From: Paenibacillus alkalitolerans
Lineage (GTDB): Bacteria > Bacillota > Bacilli > Paenibacillales > YIM-B00363
DNA: 64,000 bases
Assembly: GCF_016482785.1 (NCBI RefSeq)
Contig: NZ_JAEMXM010000008.1
Span: 171,591 to 235,590 of the forward strand
Reading direction: 5' to 3'
Shown here in pieces: positions 26,043-34,498 of the stretch. A program made the translations under genes and the position numbers. The notes below the pieces were generated by a model. That model worked only from the letters and a program-made list of their open reading frames with translations. It had not been told where the DNA came from and did not search any database. Numbering within the stretch: the stretch's first letter is position 1; each line of letters starts with the position of its first letter.

Positions 26043-26810
26043 TTACTTAATATTGCGGACGATCGACACTTCCACGCGGCGGTTTTTCGACCGGCCTTCC
26101 GCGGTGTCGTTTGTGGCAACAGGCTTATACTCCCCGTACCCGACGCTGCTAAAGCGCTCCGGACCTACGTTCTTGTTTTCCAATATAACCGCAAGCAGGT
26201 TTAAGGCGCGTTCCGTGCTAAGGTGGAAGTTGGACGGGAATTGCGACGTGTTGATCGGCACGTTATCGGTATGGCCTGCAACAACGACTTCGTAATTCGT
26301 GTATTGCTCCAACAATTTCGAGATCGATACGGCAAGCTCGCGTGATTCCGGCTTTAACGCGGCGCTTCCGGATGCGAATAAAGTGTTGTCGCTGATTGTG
26401 ATCTTCAACTGTTGATTGTCCAGACGTGTTTCCAATTGATTCGTCAACCCGTTGTCGTCGATAAATTGATCGATCTTCTTCTTAAGCTCAAGCAGCTCTT
26501 GCGTTTCTTTCGTCCGCTGCTTCTCCAGCTCGGCCTGTTCGATATCGGATTCCGACTTGTCTTTCGTGTCGATTCCCACATTTATATCTGATGGAACCGG
26601 CGAGGCATTGTCGAAGAAGCTTTTCCCGCCGCTGAGAGCGGACATGAACGACTTCCTGATTTCTTCAAACTTCTTCTGGTCGATCTGACTGGAGGCGAAC
26701 AGTACGATAAAGAGCGCCAGCAAGAGCGTCAGCAAATCCGCGTACGGTATCAGCCATGTTTCGTCCATGTGTTCTTCATGGTCATGCTGTTTGTGCTGCT
26801 TTCTGCGCAC
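26043..26810 (-). CDS. motB: Flagellar motor stator protein MotB
   Basis: A 255-residue stator protein. A short charged N-terminus precedes the single membrane helix ADLLTLLLALFIVLFASSQ, which contains the proton-binding Asp25 (IPYAD). A linker and an OmpA-like peptidoglycan-binding domain (VAGHTDNVPIN, VGYGEYKPVATND) follow. GTG at 26810 with AAGGGGA upstream is the likely start; it overlaps motA by 29 bp. It forms the proton channel of the flagellar motor with MotA. Assignment as MotB rather than the sodium-type MotS rests on overall likeness and is not certain. Confidence 0.92.
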   Translation of the reverse strand: MRRKQHKQHDHEEHMDETWLIPYADLLTLLLALFIVLFASSQIDQKKFEEIRKSFMSALSGGKSFFDNASPVPSDINVGIDTKDKSESDIEQAELEKQRTKETQELLELKKKIDQFIDDNGLTNQLETRLDNQQLKITISDNTLFASGSAALKPESRELAVSISKLLEQYTNYEVVVAGHTDNVPINTSQFPSNFHLSTERALNLLAVILENKNVGPERFSSVGYGEYKPVATNDTAEGRSKNRRVEVSIVRNIK

Positions 26811-27594
26811 CGGCGGCTTCCCCTTTCTGTTCCGCCAATCTCTCGGTCGGAGTTAAGTAAACGGAGAGCTTCTGGTGAATCGCAATGGTGGAGACGCCCG
26901 ATTGGATGGAGAGTAGACCTTCCACCATCATCGTCCTTAGCAAAATTTCTTGTTTGGACAGCCGCTTCAATTTGTTTGCAATCGGATGCCAAAGAACGTA
27001 TCCGGAGAAAATTCCGAGCAGCGTCGCGATAAACGCGGCGGCGATGGAGTGGCCGAGCTTCTCGATGTCGGTCAAGTTGCCGAGAGCGGCTATGAGGCCG
27101 ATAACGGCGCCAAGCACCCCAAGCGTAGGAGCGTATGTGCCGGCTTGGGAAAATATGAGGGCGCCGGTCTTATGCCGTTCTTCCGTTGCGCTCAGCTCTT
27201 CCATAAGAACGTCATGCACGAAATCCTGGTCGTTGCCGTCAATAATCATGCGCATGCCGTTGCGGAGAAACATATCTTCGATTTCATCCACTTTGCTTTC
27301 TAAAGCAAGCAATCCTTCACGCCGCGTAATGGTTGCCCATTCCATAAACATGCTGATAATTTGCGATTTCTGCGGAAGCTTCTGGCCTACGACGGCGATC
27401 TTCAGCAGCTTGGGGAATCTTCCGATTTCCGACATCGGAAATCCGATAAACAGCGATGCGGCGGTGCCCACGAATATGATCATATAAGCGGCAGGGTTGT
27501 TAACCAGGTTTATCAAATCGGCGCCTTTCATCACCATACCGACGCAAACCGACAATACACCGAGCACCAAGCCGATTATCGTTGATTTTTCCAT
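26782..27594 (-). CDS. motA: Flagellar motor stator protein MotA
   Basis: A 270-residue membrane protein with four helices: two near the N-terminus (IGLVLGVLSVCVGMVM, AYMIIFVGTAASLFI) and two at about 150-205 (APTLGVLGAVIGLIAAL, IAAAFIATLLGIFSGYVL). The cytosolic loop between them carries the charged residues that contact FliG. It is the first gene of the motAB pair and starts at ATG 27594. It is divergent from the pterin dehydratase gene. Confidence 0.93.
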   Translation of the reverse strand: MEKSTIIGLVLGVLSVCVGMVMKGADLINLVNNPAAYMIIFVGTAASLFIGFPMSEIGRFPKLLKIAVVGQKLPQKSQIISMFMEWATITRREGLLALESKVDEIEDMFLRNGMRMIIDGNDQDFVHDVLMEELSATEERHKTGALIFSQAGTYAPTLGVLGAVIGLIAALGNLTDIEKLGHSIAAAFIATLLGIFSGYVLWHPIANKLKRLSKQEILLRTMMVEGLLSIQSGVSTIAIHQKLSVYLTPTERLAEQKGEAAGAQKAAQTA

Positions 27595-27764
27595 TAAAGC
27601 ACTCTCCTCATCCTACTGTAAGCACTAGTCTATTAGTCTATATCGGCACGCGGGGCGTTTCATTGTAGTACATTTTCAAAGAAAAACTTCCTGATCCCGG
27701 TATTTAAGCTTAAAATAATAAGAGCGCGAAAAGACGGCATTCACGTGCCGGGGAGGGTGTTTTC

Positions 27765-28082
27765 ATGAGCAATATAAAGAAACTGACGGAAGACGAGATC
27801 GTTGGCAAAATGTCCGCGTTATCGGAAACGAAGTGGGAGCGAAAAGACGGCAAGTGGCTGGAGAAGAAGTACCGGTTCTCCTCGTTCCCGGATGCTCTCC
27901 GGTTCGTTAACAGAATCGGCGAAGAAGCCGAGCGCGCGGTTCACCATCCGTTCATCTCGATCGATTACAAATTGGTTACGCTGCGGTTGACGACTTGGCA
28001 CGCGGGCGGCTTGACCGCGCTTGACTTCGCTGCGGCCGCAGCTTACGACTCAATCTACGATTCGTTCCAAACCATGCAATAA
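27765..28082 (+). CDS. 4a-hydroxytetrahydrobiopterin dehydratase (pterin carbinolamine dehydratase)
   Basis: A 105-residue protein of the PCD/DCoH family. The active-site motif reads AVHHPFISIDYKLVTLRLTTWH, corresponding to [ED]KxxHHP...W.....V.L.T. It dehydrates the 4a-carbinolamine pterin. Many bacteria use the fold in molybdopterin or phenylalanine metabolism, and no hydroxylase is nearby, so the pathway is unclear. ATG at 27765 follows GGGAGGGTG. Its 3' end overlaps that of the convergent acetyltransferase gene by 28 bp. Confidence 0.9.
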   Translation: MSNIKKLTEDEIVGKMSALSETKWERKDGKWLEKKYRFSSFPDALRFVNRIGEEAERAVHHPFISIDYKLVTLRLTTWHAGGLTALDFAAAAAYDSIYDSFQTMQ

Positions 28083-28567
28083 GTGAGTACCGGTCCGCGG
28101 CTCGTCGGCAATTCGTATGTATCGGCAATCGTAAAGCCGGCCCGCTCGTAAGCGGCGACCGCCCGCCGGTTGTCCGCGGCCACTTCAAGATCGACCGCCC
28201 AGCCGGGAAACAGCCGAAGCGCATATGATGCCGCGGCTTTCGCGAACGCCGCGCCGATTCCGCGCCCCTGTCCGCATAAGTCGGGGCGCAGACCTAAACC
28301 GAGCCGTATGGTGCCGGCCCGGCCGTCTTCCGCAAGCGGAAACCATTGCGCGAAGCCGCACAGCTCGTCCGCGATCATGGCGCTACGGTATTGTTCGGCC
28401 CTAATATGAGGGTCCGCCAGTTCTTTGCCGAGCCGGACGAGCTCCTCCCACGGTTCCCAGTTGTACCGGTCGTATGGCGGCTCGTACCTCCATGCGCAGA
28501 TGGCCTGCGCGTGGGCTTCCGTCATCGGCACGAAGTCGAACCGGATTTGTTCGCGTTCCGCATTCAT
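28055..28567 (-). CDS. GNAT-family N-acetyltransferase
   Basis: A 170-residue acetyltransferase. The acetyl-CoA loop is LGLRPDLCGQGRGIGAAFAKAA (Q/RxxGxG/A type), with the following helix and a late beta-bulge (VAADNRRAVAAYERAGF). The N-terminal part has WRYEPPYDRYNWEPW, a substrate-side feature seen in RimL-like members. ATG at 28567 with AAGGA upstream is preferred over codons further upstream. The substrate is unknown. Confidence 0.83.
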   Translation of the reverse strand: MNAEREQIRFDFVPMTEAHAQAICAWRYEPPYDRYNWEPWEELVRLGKELADPHIRAEQYRSAMIADELCGFAQWFPLAEDGRAGTIRLGLGLRPDLCGQGRGIGAAFAKAAASYALRLFPGWAVDLEVAADNRRAVAAYERAGFTIADTYELPTSRGPVLTYCMVWNES

Positions 28568-28716
28568 CGGCTGCACGTTCCTTTTTTCACAGGATCGGGG
28601 GCTTATACGCACACACATGATTATACATTATCGCCCGCTCTTCTCACATGAGCGTCGTTCTGGTATGCTTAAGTTACTTTTTGTTGGAAAAGCGGGAATG
28701 GAAAGGATGGACGTCA

Positions 28717-29577
28717 ATGCGTCATATCATTAATCCGGAACGTTTATATTCGCGCCTGAAAGACGGGGACGGCATCGTCATCGATTGCCGGTTCGCGCTT
28801 GGAGTTCCTCAATCGGGAAGAGACGCGTATATCCAAGAACACATTCCCGGCGCTTTTTATCTTGATTTGGAACAGGACCTGTCCTCGCCCAAACGCGCCG
28901 ACGGCCAAGGCGGACGCCATCCGCTGCCCGATGTGGCGGAGTTGGCCGCAAAGCTGACCCGGTTGGGCGTCACCGAAGGAAAGGCCGTAATCGGATACGA
29001 CGATCAAGGCGGCGCCATGGCTTCGCGGCTTTGGTGGCTGCTTACATATATGGGGCATGATGAAGCTTACGTGCTGAACGGCGGTTTGGCCGCATGGAAG
29101 GCGGCGGGATACCCGGTGACTGCGGAGCTGCCGGGAGAACCTGCCGATGCCGGACAATTCGTGCCTCGTCTTCGGCCGGAGCTGCTCGTTACGGCTGAGG
29201 ATATCAAGAATCGGAAGGATCGCATCGCATCGGGGCAAACGGTGCTTCTTGACTCGCGCGAAGAGGCAAGATTCCGCGGAACGGTCGAGCCGCTCGACAA
29301 GAAAGCGGGACACATTCCCGGTGCGCGGCATTCGTTCTGGAAGGCGAACCTCGATCCGGAGGGCCGTTTCCGCCCGCTGAAGGCGCAGCTGGAACGGTTC
29401 GAGCCGCTCCAAGGGGCGGAGGAAATTATCGTGTATTGCGGTTCGGGCGTAACGGCGTGCCCGAACGTGCTCATGCTGCGCGAAGCGGGATTCAGGAACG
29501 TGAAGCTGTACGCGGGAAGCTGGAGCGATTGGATTTCGAACGACGGGAACCCGATTGCGGCGGCGGGGGACGAGTAA
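28717..29577 (+). CDS. Sulfurtransferase with two rhodanese domains
   Basis: A 286-residue thiosulfate or 3-mercaptopyruvate sulfurtransferase. The inactive N-terminal rhodanese domain (about 1-130) includes IPGAFYLDLEQDLSSP and the catalytic C-terminal domain has the active Cys in EIIVYCGSGVTACPN. CGSGVTA is typical of mercaptopyruvate-type or generic TST proteins. ATG at 28717 has AAAGGATGG upstream; an in-frame extension begins 23 codons earlier but lacks a ribosome site. It is a single gene with a terminator. Confidence 0.92.
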   Translation: MRHIINPERLYSRLKDGDGIVIDCRFALGVPQSGRDAYIQEHIPGAFYLDLEQDLSSPKRADGQGGRHPLPDVAELAAKLTRLGVTEGKAVIGYDDQGGAMASRLWWLLTYMGHDEAYVLNGGLAAWKAAGYPVTAELPGEPADAGQFVPRLRPELLVTAEDIKNRKDRIASGQTVLLDSREEARFRGTVEPLDKKAGHIPGARHSFWKANLDPEGRFRPLKAQLERFEPLQGAEEIIVYCGSGVTACPNVLMLREAGFRNVKLYAGSWSDWISNDGNPIAAAGDE

Positions 29578-29608
29578 GAGCGAGAAGCCGTGTCGGACGC
29601 GGGTTTGG

Positions 29609-29655
29609 GGGCTGTGACAGTTTGTCGATAGACAAGCTGTTACAGCCCTCTTTGG
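29609..29655 (+). terminator. Terminator of the sulfurtransferase gene
   Basis: GGGCTGT/ACAGCCC and ACAGTTTGTC/GACAAGCTGT stems, then CTCTTTGGGTT. The T-run is short. Confidence 0.75.
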
Positions 29656-29707
29656 GTTGCTCTGCTGCTGCGCAGCGAACGATTCCAAGAATAATTTAAA
29701 TAAACAC

Positions 29708-29738
29708 TTGAACGTGACGTGACGTAATCTTTTATACT
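29708..29738 (+). promoter_or_regulatory. MerR-type promoter (19-bp spacer) ahead of the hydrolase
   Basis: TTGAAC at 29708-29713 and TATACT at 29733-29738 are 19 bp apart instead of 17, and the spacer holds ACGTGACGTGACGTA. A long spacer with an internal repeat is the hallmark of promoters activated by MerR-family regulators. No MerR gene is in the window. Confidence 0.6.
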
Positions 29739-29781
29739 GTGGTTACCGGTAGAAAGCTGGCGCAAAAAAAAGGGGATGATC

Positions 29782-30801
29782 ATGAAGCAGAGGTGAAATC
29801 AGCGTAATAATGCGAAGATACTTCATATCAATTCGCCAAATCGTATCGTTGAAAGCCGTTACGTTAAAATCGGAGGCATCGACCAGTGGGTAACGATACG
29901 AGGAGAGGATCATAATAATCCCGTTTTACTGCTTATCCATGGCGGACCTGCTTCCACGTACTCCGTTTTCAGCCCGTTGTTACGTTCTTGGGAGAAACAT
30001 TTTACAATCGTTCAATGGGATCAGCGAGGTGCGGGCAAGACGTACGCCAGGAACGGAAAGGAAGGAAGCGGAGCCATCACCTTCAACCGCCTCGTTCAAG
30101 ACGGGGTAGAACTAGCGGAATACCTATGCAGCAAACTCCATCAAAAAGTTGTTCTCGTCGGCAGTTCCGTAGGCAGCCTGACCGGAATAATGATGGCGAA
30201 ACAGCGTCCAGACCTTTTTCATGCCTATGTAGGTACAGACCAGAATGCTCCGGATCCTCGGCATCTTACGTACGGTTTGACGATGGACGCTTTCCGCGCT
30301 GCCGGCAATTCAAAAGCAGTTCGATTAGTTGAGAAAATGGGGCCGGATCCATCCCGATGGAACCGCAATGATTTCGAAAAGAGAAATCAATTTATGGTAA
30401 AGGCAATTAGGGATGTGCCTAACATGATTATGGACCTCTTCTTGCCGTCTATGCTCTCATCCCCGGAACACAAAATGAGCGATATCATAGACATCTTCAA
30501 AGGGATGAGTTTCTCTCTCGATCACTTGTTTGGCGAATTAATGAATTTTGACTTCGACAAGGTTGGATATCACTTTGAACTGCCCTTCTTTGTTTTTCAC
30601 GGCGATAGAGATATCATAACGCCAACTGTAACGGCTAAAGAATATTACGATAAGATTGAAGCTCCATACAAAGAATTTGTACTGATTCGGAATGCCGGCC
30701 ACCTTGCGTGTTTTGCCCGGTCCGAACAATTCCTGGAAGAACTCATCAAGCGGGTACGCCCGCTAACGGCGGATGCGGCAAACCTGTCGCATAAGCGATA
30801 A
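29782..30801 (+). CDS. Alpha/beta hydrolase (S33-like), 5' end interrupted by an in-frame stop; possible pseudogene
   Basis: From ATG 29782 (AGGGG ribosome site) the frame reads MKQR, then TGA at 29794-29796, then continues uninterrupted to 30801. The part after the stop is a full hydrolase: oxyanion loop LLIHGGPAS, nucleophile elbow GSSVGS, acid FHGDRDIITP and catalytic His in NAGHLACF. The next possible start is TTG 29977, which would delete the HGGP loop. Either a nonsense mutation or a sequencing error has hit codon 5. Such enzymes are proline-iminopeptidase-like or carboxylesterases. A MerR-type promoter lies upstream and a TetR gene downstream. Confidence 0.75.
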
Positions 30802-30863
30802 ATTCGGAAAATTCATGATACAATGAGGGATAACATCTTCAAAGAATCGGGGATTGAAGCTCA

Positions 30864-31454
30864 TTGTCACCATTAAACAAACAACAGCTGGATCAGCTCC
30901 GCGACGAACGAAAAGAGCAAATTAAGCAAGCGGCGCTCAAAATATTCGCCCGTCGCGGATATGCAGGAACGAAAACGAGCATGATCGCTGCGGAAGCGGG
31001 AATCAGTGAAGGATTAATATTCCGCTACTTTAAATCCAAAGACGAACTTTTCACCACACTTGTTCAGGAATTAATTGAAGAAGCGACGAAAGAAACCGAG
31101 AACATTCAATACTTGCCTGGATCGCCCTATGAACAAATCAAAGCATTGACCGAAAGAATGCTTGACGAGAACAACAAGTATGCTTTCATGTTCATTCTAA
31201 GAGCACGCAAGGCGGAAGTAATCCCTGAGAAGGCAGCGCGAATTCTTGAACAAAATCCTGTCGACGGATTACTTAATCGGCTGGTTCCGGTTTTTATCAA
31301 AGGTCAGCAAGCTGGAGAATTCTCCGCGGGGGACCCTCTGAAGCTGTTGTCCTGGTACATATATACCGTCAATTCCCTCATTATGGAGGAAGCTTGGCAG
31401 GAAGAGCACGGGCTGCCGAATGTGGATTTCTTAATGCGCGTTTTGACAAATTAA
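30864..31454 (+). CDS. TetR/AcrR family transcriptional regulator
   Basis: A 196-residue repressor. The N-terminal helix-turn-helix reads IKQAALKIFARRGYAGTKTSMIAAEAGISEGLIFRYFKSKDELF (about 19-62). The C-terminal ligand domain is helical. It starts with TTG 30864. It lies directly downstream of the hydrolase gene on the same strand and may control it or the convergent VOC gene, with which it overlaps by 4 bp. A 14-bp palindrome at 32194 is one possible target; this is a guess. Confidence 0.9.
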   Translation: MSPLNKQQLDQLRDERKEQIKQAALKIFARRGYAGTKTSMIAAEAGISEGLIFRYFKSKDELFTTLVQELIEEATKETENIQYLPGSPYEQIKALTERMLDENNKYAFMFILRARKAEVIPEKAARILEQNPVDGLLNRLVPVFIKGQQAGEFSAGDPLKLLSWYIYTVNSLIMEEAWQEEHGLPNVDFLMRVLTN

Positions 31455-32158
31455 CTTAGACTTTTAAGTTCATCCAATCTTTCGATTTCCTCCTGCACAC
31501 CTTCAAGGTCTTGATCAGGCAGCAAATTATCCGCTTCTTTAATAAAAGCTTTCGCGAGATTTATCTCGTCCATTGAGGCGGCGATATCGGCACGTAATAC
31601 AAAAGCTTTAAAGCGAAGAATTGCCGATACTTCTTCGCCGGCAGCTTTCGAAAGAACAAGATCCAGCACCTTGGCTGCGGCTGCGGGTTCGTCTTTCGCA
31701 TACGCCAACCGGTAGGCAGTTTCGAACGCATTTGCAAACCTTGACCGGTGCTCGGGATTTGTATAGGCGTGCTTTTGCCCAACCAACAAGCGATTTCCGG
31801 CAGGATCGACGAGGTTAAACCTGCGGTCTTCCGTTAAGTTGTTGGGTTTGGTTATTTTCGGGAATCCCTGGGAGGGAATCTTTTGATATGTCGTTTTCAA
31901 ATTTTCGCAAAATTCCCTGAACACGGCATCCACATCTGGAACGTTAATGTAGCACATGCTGTAAGAGTTGGATGGTTCCAATTGCTTAAGTACAAAAAAA
32001 TGCAGTTCCGCAATACGATGACGGACGCAAGCGTATAAGTTCGGTTTGGCTTGCCGATAAGTTACTTCAAAACCTAATGCTTGATAGAAATCCAACTGTT
32101 CGTCAATGGATCTGCAAGGGAAAATAGGAATTGCCGTCCCGATCCGATTTGTTGGCAA
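31451..32158 (-). CDS. VOC (glyoxalase/bleomycin-resistance fold) protein with helical C-terminal extension
   Basis: A 235-residue protein. The first about 125 residues form a VOC domain (AIPIFPCRSIDEQLDFYQALGF...HFFVLKQ...FNLVDPAGNRLLVGQ), as in bleomycin-binding proteins. The remaining about 100 residues are helical and TPR-like (AKVLDLVLSKAAGEE...LAKAFIKEADNLLP), which is unusual for this family. TTG at 32158 is chosen because GGAGGT sits 7 bases upstream; an ATG 11 codons earlier has no ribosome site. The ligand is unknown. Confidence 0.82.
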   Translation of the reverse strand: MPTNRIGTAIPIFPCRSIDEQLDFYQALGFEVTYRQAKPNLYACVRHRIAELHFFVLKQLEPSNSYSMCYINVPDVDAVFREFCENLKTTYQKIPSQGFPKITKPNNLTEDRRFNLVDPAGNRLLVGQKHAYTNPEHRSRFANAFETAYRLAYAKDEPAAAAKVLDLVLSKAAGEEVSAILRFKAFVLRADIAASMDEINLAKAFIKEADNLLPDQDLEGVQEEIERLDELKSLS

Positions 32159-32193
32159 GTTACCGACCTCCACGTTTAAAGTGACTCTCATTC

Positions 32194-32207
32194 ATTCACT
32201 AGTGAAT
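32194..32207. promoter_or_regulatory. Perfect 14-bp palindrome upstream of the VOC gene
   Basis: ATTCACTAGTGAAT reads the same on both strands and lies 36 bp before the VOC start, a good operator position. The neighbouring TetR protein is a candidate binder but nothing proves it. Confidence 0.5.
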
Positions 32208-32423
32208 TTAGCTTTCCACCTTATCGTACAACACTAATGCAAATGCTAATGTTTAATGGATCAATCCTCGTATTTAAGATAAATACCCGTCATATGCTTT
32301 AATGATAATGTTATAGGTTGCTGCAACAATTTCTCGCCGACCGCTTTACAAGCGAACATTCGTGCGGTATTGTTTGCGCTGTAAGCACCATACAAAATCC
32401 ATAGCTGAGGTGAGAATTGGTTT

Positions 32424-32930
32424 ATGAAGAAGGTTATTATCTCTCAACTATTATCTTCGATTGCAATGTTGCAAAACGCTGTCAATAACTGTCCTGATGA
32501 GCTTTGGGACAATGAAGAGCACGAGAATAAATACTGGCACATTGTGTATCATGCATTATATTTTACTGATCTTTATTTAAGCCCTTCTATGGACCGGTTC
32601 AAGAGCTGGGATAAAGCAAGAAACGAGTATCAATTCTTGGGGCCGGTTCCTTGGCCGCCGCACTATACTCCGAAAATCGAACAAAGCTATTCGAGAGCTG
32701 AACTTAATGAATATATAGAGAAGATAAAAGCGGAGTCGGTCAGCCGAATCGATCAAGATGATTTGAACGCAAATTCCGGATTTGACTGGCTGCCGTTTAA
32801 CAGAATGGAATTGCATCTGTATTCAATCAGACATCTTCAGCATCATACCGGACAACTAGTAGAAAGATTAAAGGATAACGGTGTTAGCGGTACCCGTTGG
32901 GTTGTGGCAGTGAACCGGGATGCGGTTTGA
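32424..32930 (+). CDS. DinB-like four-helix protein
   Basis: A 168-residue protein of the DinB/YfiT-like four-helix family. Likely metal-binding His residues appear in KYWHIVYHALYFTDLYL and in SIRHLQHHTGQLVERL, in the spacing usual for this fold. Such proteins may be thiol-dependent transferases or stress proteins; no function is assigned. ATG at 32424 has GAGGTGAG upstream. It is a single gene. Confidence 0.82.
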   Translation: MKKVIISQLLSSIAMLQNAVNNCPDELWDNEEHENKYWHIVYHALYFTDLYLSPSMDRFKSWDKARNEYQFLGPVPWPPHYTPKIEQSYSRAELNEYIEKIKAESVSRIDQDDLNANSGFDWLPFNRMELHLYSIRHLQHHTGQLVERLKDNGVSGTRWVVAVNRDAV

Positions 32931-33072
32931 TGCCGGTAAGGGGTTAGAAACTCCGCTTCTGTACAATTGCCCGTCTTCAAGTTTATCTCATTGCATATCC
33001 AATTGTGGCATGAGATTATTTTGATGACATTCCGTTCGCGAGTTGGCAACTTGAAGGAGAGGAGACGCATGT

Positions 33073-33129
33073 ATGGAACAAACACCGGTGAAACTTGGAG
33101 AAGGCGGCCGCATTCTCATTCCATCCTAA
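33073..33129 (+). pseudogene. Truncated AbrB/SpoVT-type DNA-binding domain remnant
   Basis: An 18-residue ORF, MEQTPVKLGEGGRILIPS, with a strong GGAGAGGAG ribosome site. VKLGEGGRILIP is the first beta-hairpin of an AbrB-type swapped-hairpin domain, which normally runs about 45 residues. The stop after Ser18 removes the rest. It is probably the leftover of an antitoxin or transition-state-regulator-like gene. Confidence 0.5.
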
Positions 33130-33152
33130 TATAGAAGGGATGAGAATGAATA

Positions 33153-33605
33153 TTGACCAAGAAGAATAAGTACATACGCATCCTTATATTTCTTCTCTGT
33201 TTCATATCGATAGTTGGCACAATGTATTATTTTCGCCCATTAAATGCAAATAACGTATTTCTTGAATTGGAAAATGTAGAAAGAATAGTTTTCAGTGTGA
33301 GATTTGATGAAAAGAAAGATATTGAGTTTGTAAATGCTGAAATTAAAGGAAAAGAAGTGGAATATTTTATAAATTTATTAGAGATGACCAAGTACCGAAG
33401 GGTTTTTGGTGAGACGAACATTCAAAGTCAAGCAGACGCATATGATATTGTAATAGTTCATAATTCGAACAATTATTCAATTGTTATAAATGATAGTGGA
33501 TATGTAGTCGTAGATGTTAGGAACAGTAAGAAAAAATATAAAATCTTAAGTTCAAAAAACGACACTTTGTTAAAGTTAATTGACGAGATGATAATGCCGA
33601 AATAG
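33153..33605 (+). CDS. Hypothetical membrane-anchored protein, AT-rich
   Basis: A 150-residue protein of unknown family. It has a basic N-terminus, one membrane helix (ILIFLLCFISIVGTMYYF), then an extracellular, Asn/Lys-rich domain with beta-strand pattern (IVFSVRFDEKKDIEFVNAEIKG, YSIVINDSGYVVVDV). The start is TTG at 33153 with AAGGGA upstream. The coding sequence is much richer in A and T than its neighbours, and it lies beside an AbrB fragment, so recent transfer is likely. Confidence 0.7.
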   Translation: MTKKNKYIRILIFLLCFISIVGTMYYFRPLNANNVFLELENVERIVFSVRFDEKKDIEFVNAEIKGKEVEYFINLLEMTKYRRVFGETNIQSQADAYDIVIVHNSNNYSIVINDSGYVVVDVRNSKKKYKILSSKNDTLLKLIDEMIMPK

Positions 33606-33620
33606 CGATTTTCCTCGCTA
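33602..33620 (+). terminator. Weak terminator after the AT-rich gene
   Basis: TAGCGA pairs with TCGCTA around a TTTTCC loop, followed by CGGCCTTATTTATT rather than a clean T-run. Confidence 0.4.
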
Positions 33621-33803
33621 TCGGCCTTATTTATTGTTCATCTCCGTTGACAGTTTCTCCGCCATCTACCGGCACCACCAGCTCACGCAATATTCGATCA
33701 TGCGCTTCTAATGCCTCAATGCCCCGGTATTAACAGCCGATCGTGTCTGGATGCAGACTGATTTCGGAGTCGAAATCATTCCCATTTGATAGGAGGCGAC
33801 AAC

Positions 33804-34247
33804 ATGTCGGAACGTTGCACGGAGTGCGGTGCGGTGCTCCCTGAAGGAAGAACATGCCAATCGCTCTTTGATGAATTTCTTGCACTTGAATTTTCCAATC
33901 CTGGTTACGGTCAGGTTCACTTCCTCACTGTTGCATGTTTCATGACCCAGCATGGGCGCTATAGCGACGAAGCGCTTGTTTGGGTGCGAGCGAAGCTGCG
34001 AACTTACCTTGAGAACGACCTCACAGGCACGGAACTTCGCCAAATTGCCGCTGAAGAAATAGCCGCTGCCGATCGCAAATGGAATCCCAGAAGACCGGCA
34101 GATGCGCCGCCGCTCCCCAAAGTGGCTTGGTCCATGACCATATCCGATGTGGCTCAGCAAATGCAGGATGCTGAAACATACTGCCTGTTGGTGAAGCAAT
34201 GGGGCCGCGTCACGCTGGAAGAAATGGGAGCTATGCTGTATACGTAG
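33804..34247 (+). CDS. DUF5946 family protein
   Basis: A 147-residue protein with an N-terminal CxxC pair (ERCTECGAVLPEGRTC) and the DUF5946-like core SLFDEFLALEFSNPGYGQVHFLTVACFMTQHGRYSDEALVW. The invariant-looking His residues (VHFLTVACFMTQH) suggest a metal-binding site. No function is known. ATG at 33804 has a perfect AGGAGG 7 bases upstream; an in-frame extension upstream is not supported. Confidence 0.72.
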   Translation: MSERCTECGAVLPEGRTCQSLFDEFLALEFSNPGYGQVHFLTVACFMTQHGRYSDEALVWVRAKLRTYLENDLTGTELRQIAAEEIAAADRKWNPRRPADAPPLPKVAWSMTISDVAQQMQDAETYCLLVKQWGRVTLEEMGAMLYT

Positions 34248-34433
34248 AACAGCCCGAGATGTACCTTTTTGAGGTGTCCGGCCTCTGCACTGTTGATTGA
34301 AGATGCGGCGAAGTTGATCGGATTTCTGGCCAGTGACGATTCACAGTGGATAACCGGCCAAATCATTCATTCAACCGGAGGCTTCTAGGATTAGCTGGTC
34401 TGTACAATTGATATTGTCTTACTGTAACATGCC

Positions 34434-34460
34434 GAAAGCCACCTGACACAGGTGGCTTTC
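34434..34460. terminator. Bidirectional hairpin between convergent genes
   Basis: GAAAGCCACCTG pairs perfectly with CAGGTGGCTTTC around a 3-base loop (12-bp stem). Only short T-runs flank it; it probably ends the NlpC/P60 transcript on the minus strand. Confidence 0.6.
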
Positions 34461-34498
34461 GTAATATAATCTTTGATTTCGTTCGAGCGGTTTACTGC

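Noticed and set aside
27678..27692. AAGAAAAACTTCCT as a truncated family-A repeat between motA and the pterin dehydratase gene
   Set aside because: Only about 14 bases match and the rest of A is absent; may be chance or a heavily decayed copy.
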